Below, piece by piece: positions 4,186 through 5,804 of a DNA stretch of 5,804 bases. This DNA comes from Rubrobacteraceae bacterium (GTDB taxonomy: Bacteria > Actinomycetota > Rubrobacteria > Rubrobacterales > Rubrobacteraceae), in assembly GCA_013698525.1 (NCBI GenBank), contig JACCSM010000339.1, positions 1 through 5,804 of the forward strand, in the 5' to 3' direction. Numbering within the stretch: the first letter of the stretch is position 1; each line of letters opens with the position of its first letter. The translations under genes and the position numbers were made by a program. The notes below the pieces were generated by a model. The model was not told the DNA's origin, did not search any database, and saw nothing but the letters and a program-made list of their open reading frames with translations.

Positions 4186-5804
4186 TTGCAGACAGAGAAA
4201 CGATACCGCGTTGGCATCGACATCGGCGGAACGTTCACTGACCTCGTCCTCATCGACGACGCGAGGGGGCAACGCGCCGTCGGCAAGGTCCTTACCACCC
4301 ATGAGGACCCATCCGAGGCCGTCGAGAACGGGCTTGTCGAGCTTCTCGGTCAGGAGGGTGTCGAGACCGAGCAACTCGGCACGATCATCCACGGCACGAC
4401 GCTGGTTACGAACGCCCTGATCGAACGCAAAGGCGCCACGACGGCGCTCCTGACGACGGATGGTTTCCGCGACGCTGTCGCCATCGGCACAGAGCACCGC
4501 TACGACATGTACGACGTGTTCATAGAGAAGCCGGAGCCACTTGTGCCGCGGAGCCTGCGCTACGGCGTGCGCGAGCGGTCCCTCGACGACGGCTCCGTCA
4601 TGCTCGAACTCGACGAGGAACAGGTCCGCTCCATCGTTACTGAGCTACGCGGGCGCGAGGTAAGGGCGGTAGCCGTAAGCTTTCTGCACTCTTTCCGCAA
4701 TCCGGCGCACGAGCGCAGGGTTTGGGAGATCCTGGCCGAGGAGGCTCCGGAGATCACAGTTTCGCTCTCCTCCGAGGTTGCGCCGGAGATACGGGAGTAC
4801 GAGCGTACTTCGACGACGGTAGCCAACGTCTACGCCAGGCCGCTGGTCGAGGGTTATCTGCGCTCCCTGGAGGATCGGCTGCGGCGGCTAGGGTTCGGCG
4901 GCTCGCTTTACATCATGCTCTCGAACGGGGGTACGGCCAGCGTCGAGACGGCGTGCCGGTTCCCTGTACGGTTACTCGAGTCAGGGCCTGCTGCGGGAGC
5001 ACTTGCCGCCGCCTTTTACGGCAGGGCGACGGACTTCCCCGAGGTCCTCTCCTTCGACATGGGCGGAACGACGGCGAAAGCGTGCCTGATCGAGGGCGGA
5101 GAGCCGCTGAGGAGCAACGAGTTCGAGGTCGCCCGCGTCTACCGGTTCAAGAAGGGTTCCGGGCTACCTGTCAAGGTCTCGGTTATAGAGATGATCGAGA
5201 TCGGCGCGGGCGGCGGCTCCATCGCCAGCATCGGCCCTCTTGGCCTCCCCAAGGTCGGGCCGAGGAGCACGGGCTCCGAACCCGGCCCGGCCTGCTATGG
5301 ACGGGGTGGAAGCGAGCCGACGGTGACGGACGCGGACCTGCTCCTGGGCTACCTCAACCCTGATTTCTTCCTCGGAGGGAAGATGAGGCTCGACAGGGAG
5401 GCAGCCCTGCGGGCGATCGACAAGGTCGCGCGTCCTCTTGGCCTAGATACCCTCGAAGCCGCGTGGGGCATCCACCAGGTCGTGAACGAGAACATGGCGA
5501 ACGCCGCGAGGGTCCATGCCATCGAGCGCGGCAAGGACCCGCGGGCCTATCCCCTCTTCGCCTTCGGCGGCGCAGGCCCGGTCCACGGCTACAGGGTCGC
5601 CAGGGCCCTCGGCGTCCCGGACTTTATCGCGCCGCTCGGCGCTGGCGCGACCTCGGCCTTCGGTTTCCTGTGCGCACCCCTTTCCTTCGACTTCGTGCGC
5701 AGCCTCTACGGCCGACTGCACGAGCTCGACTGGTCAGGGGCGAACGAGGCGCTCGAAGAGATGGAAGGGGAGGGCCGCGACCTCCTGCGCGCATCGGGCG
5801 TCGC
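4186..5804 (+). CDS. hyuA: Hydantoinase/oxoprolinase family protein, HyuA-like subunit (cut by right edge)
   Basis: Starting at TTG, 539 codons are open to the window edge; family members are usually about 680-720 residues, so the C-terminal portion is missing. The N-terminal actin-like ATPase domain has VGIDIGGTFTDLVLID (9-24), HGTTLVTNALIERKGA (69-84) and TDGFRDAVAIG (91-101). The hydantoinase A core has YERTSTTVANVYARPLV (205-221), LSNGG (245-249), ESGPAAG (265-271), SFDMGGTTAKACLIEGG (289-305), IGAGGGSIA (339-347), GPRSTGSEPGPACYGRGG (358-375) and FGGAGPVHG (460-468). These proteins couple ATP hydrolysis to opening cyclic amides (hydantoins, 5-oxoproline) or to carboxylating ketones, usually with a HyuB partner encoded next door; none is in view, but the downstream side is cut. 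The start is supported by AGGAGG seven bases upstream. It is cotranscribed with the M24 peptidase. N-methylhydantoinase, oxoprolinase and acetone or acetophenone carboxylase subunits cannot be told apart here. Confidence 0.92.
   Translation, partial: MQTEKRYRVGIDIGGTFTDLVLIDDARGQRAVGKVLTTHEDPSEAVENGLVELLGQEGVETEQLGTIIHGTTLVTNALIERKGATTALLTTDGFRDAVAIGTEHRYDMYDVFIEKPEPLVPRSLRYGVRERSLDDGSVMLELDEEQVRSIVTELRGREVRAVAVSFLHSFRNPAHERRVWEILAEEAPEITVSLSSEVAPEIREYERTSTTVANVYARPLVEGYLRSLEDRLRRLGFGGSLYIMLSNGGTASVETACRFPVRLLESGPAAGALAAAFYGRATDFPEVLSFDMGGTTAKACLIEGGEPLRSNEFEVARVYRFKKGSGLPVKVSVIEMIEIGAGGGSIASIGPLGLPKVGPRSTGSEPGPACYGRGGSEPTVTDADLLLGYLNPDFFLGGKMRLDREAALRAIDKVARPLGLDTLEAAWGIHQVVNENMANAARVHAIERGKDPRAYPLFAFGGAGPVHGYRVARALGVPDFIAPLGAGATSAFGFLCAPLSFDFVRSLYGRLHELDWSGANEALEEMEGEGRDLLRASGV

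Noticed and set aside
4722..5363. 213-codon plus-strand frame inside hyuA
   Set aside because: It is a shifted-frame shadow; the hyuA frame carries the conserved motifs continuously through this stretch.

Overview
The window is high-GC bacterial DNA with dense coding on both strands, GTG and TTG starts, strong purine-rich ribosome binding sites and TANNNT-type -10 boxes. This fits an actinobacterium. The overall style and protein flavour suggest the Rubrobacter/Thermoleophilia side of the phylum, but that is inference from pattern only. No rRNA, tRNA, CRISPR array or transposase is visible.

Left module (1-1805). A divergent pair flanks a 326-bp spacer. On the minus strand is the N-terminal 106 codons of a glutaryl-CoA dehydrogenase-like acyl-CoA dehydrogenase (cut by the window edge). 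On the plus strand is a complete class III (CaiB/BaiF) CoA-transferase of the glutarate/succinyl-CoA type. Together they make a plausible glutarate activation and oxidation step: glutarate to glutaryl-CoA, then to crotonyl-CoA. The spacer is the most unusual non-coding stretch here. It holds a TCAGCANN octamer repeated four times head to tail, three short hairpins, and further copies of the same hexamer in inverted orientation. A TACACT box lies six bases before the CoA-transferase ATG, so that gene may be transcribed without a leader.

Middle (1806-2000). A perfect 15-bp stem with a 5-base loop follows the CoA-transferase stop. It sits between two convergent genes and could act as a terminator or mRNA-end structure in both directions. 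It has no T-tract.

Right module (2000-5804). A cyclase-family (kynurenine formamidase-like) metal hydrolase on the minus strand is divergent from a plus-strand operon made of an M24 metallopeptidase and a HyuA-type hydantoinase/oxoprolinase subunit, the latter cut by the right edge. Candidate promoters for both directions lie in the 2801-2924 gap. The M24 start is peculiar. The best ribosome binding site and a good ATG drive only a six-residue reading frame (MEKLAL) whose stop overlaps the GTG of the peptidase, so this is either a coupled minicistron or a one-base frameshift. Three hydrolases for C-N bonds side by side suggest catabolism of a cyclic amide, imide or a modified amino acid or peptide. 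The substrate cannot be read from the sequence.
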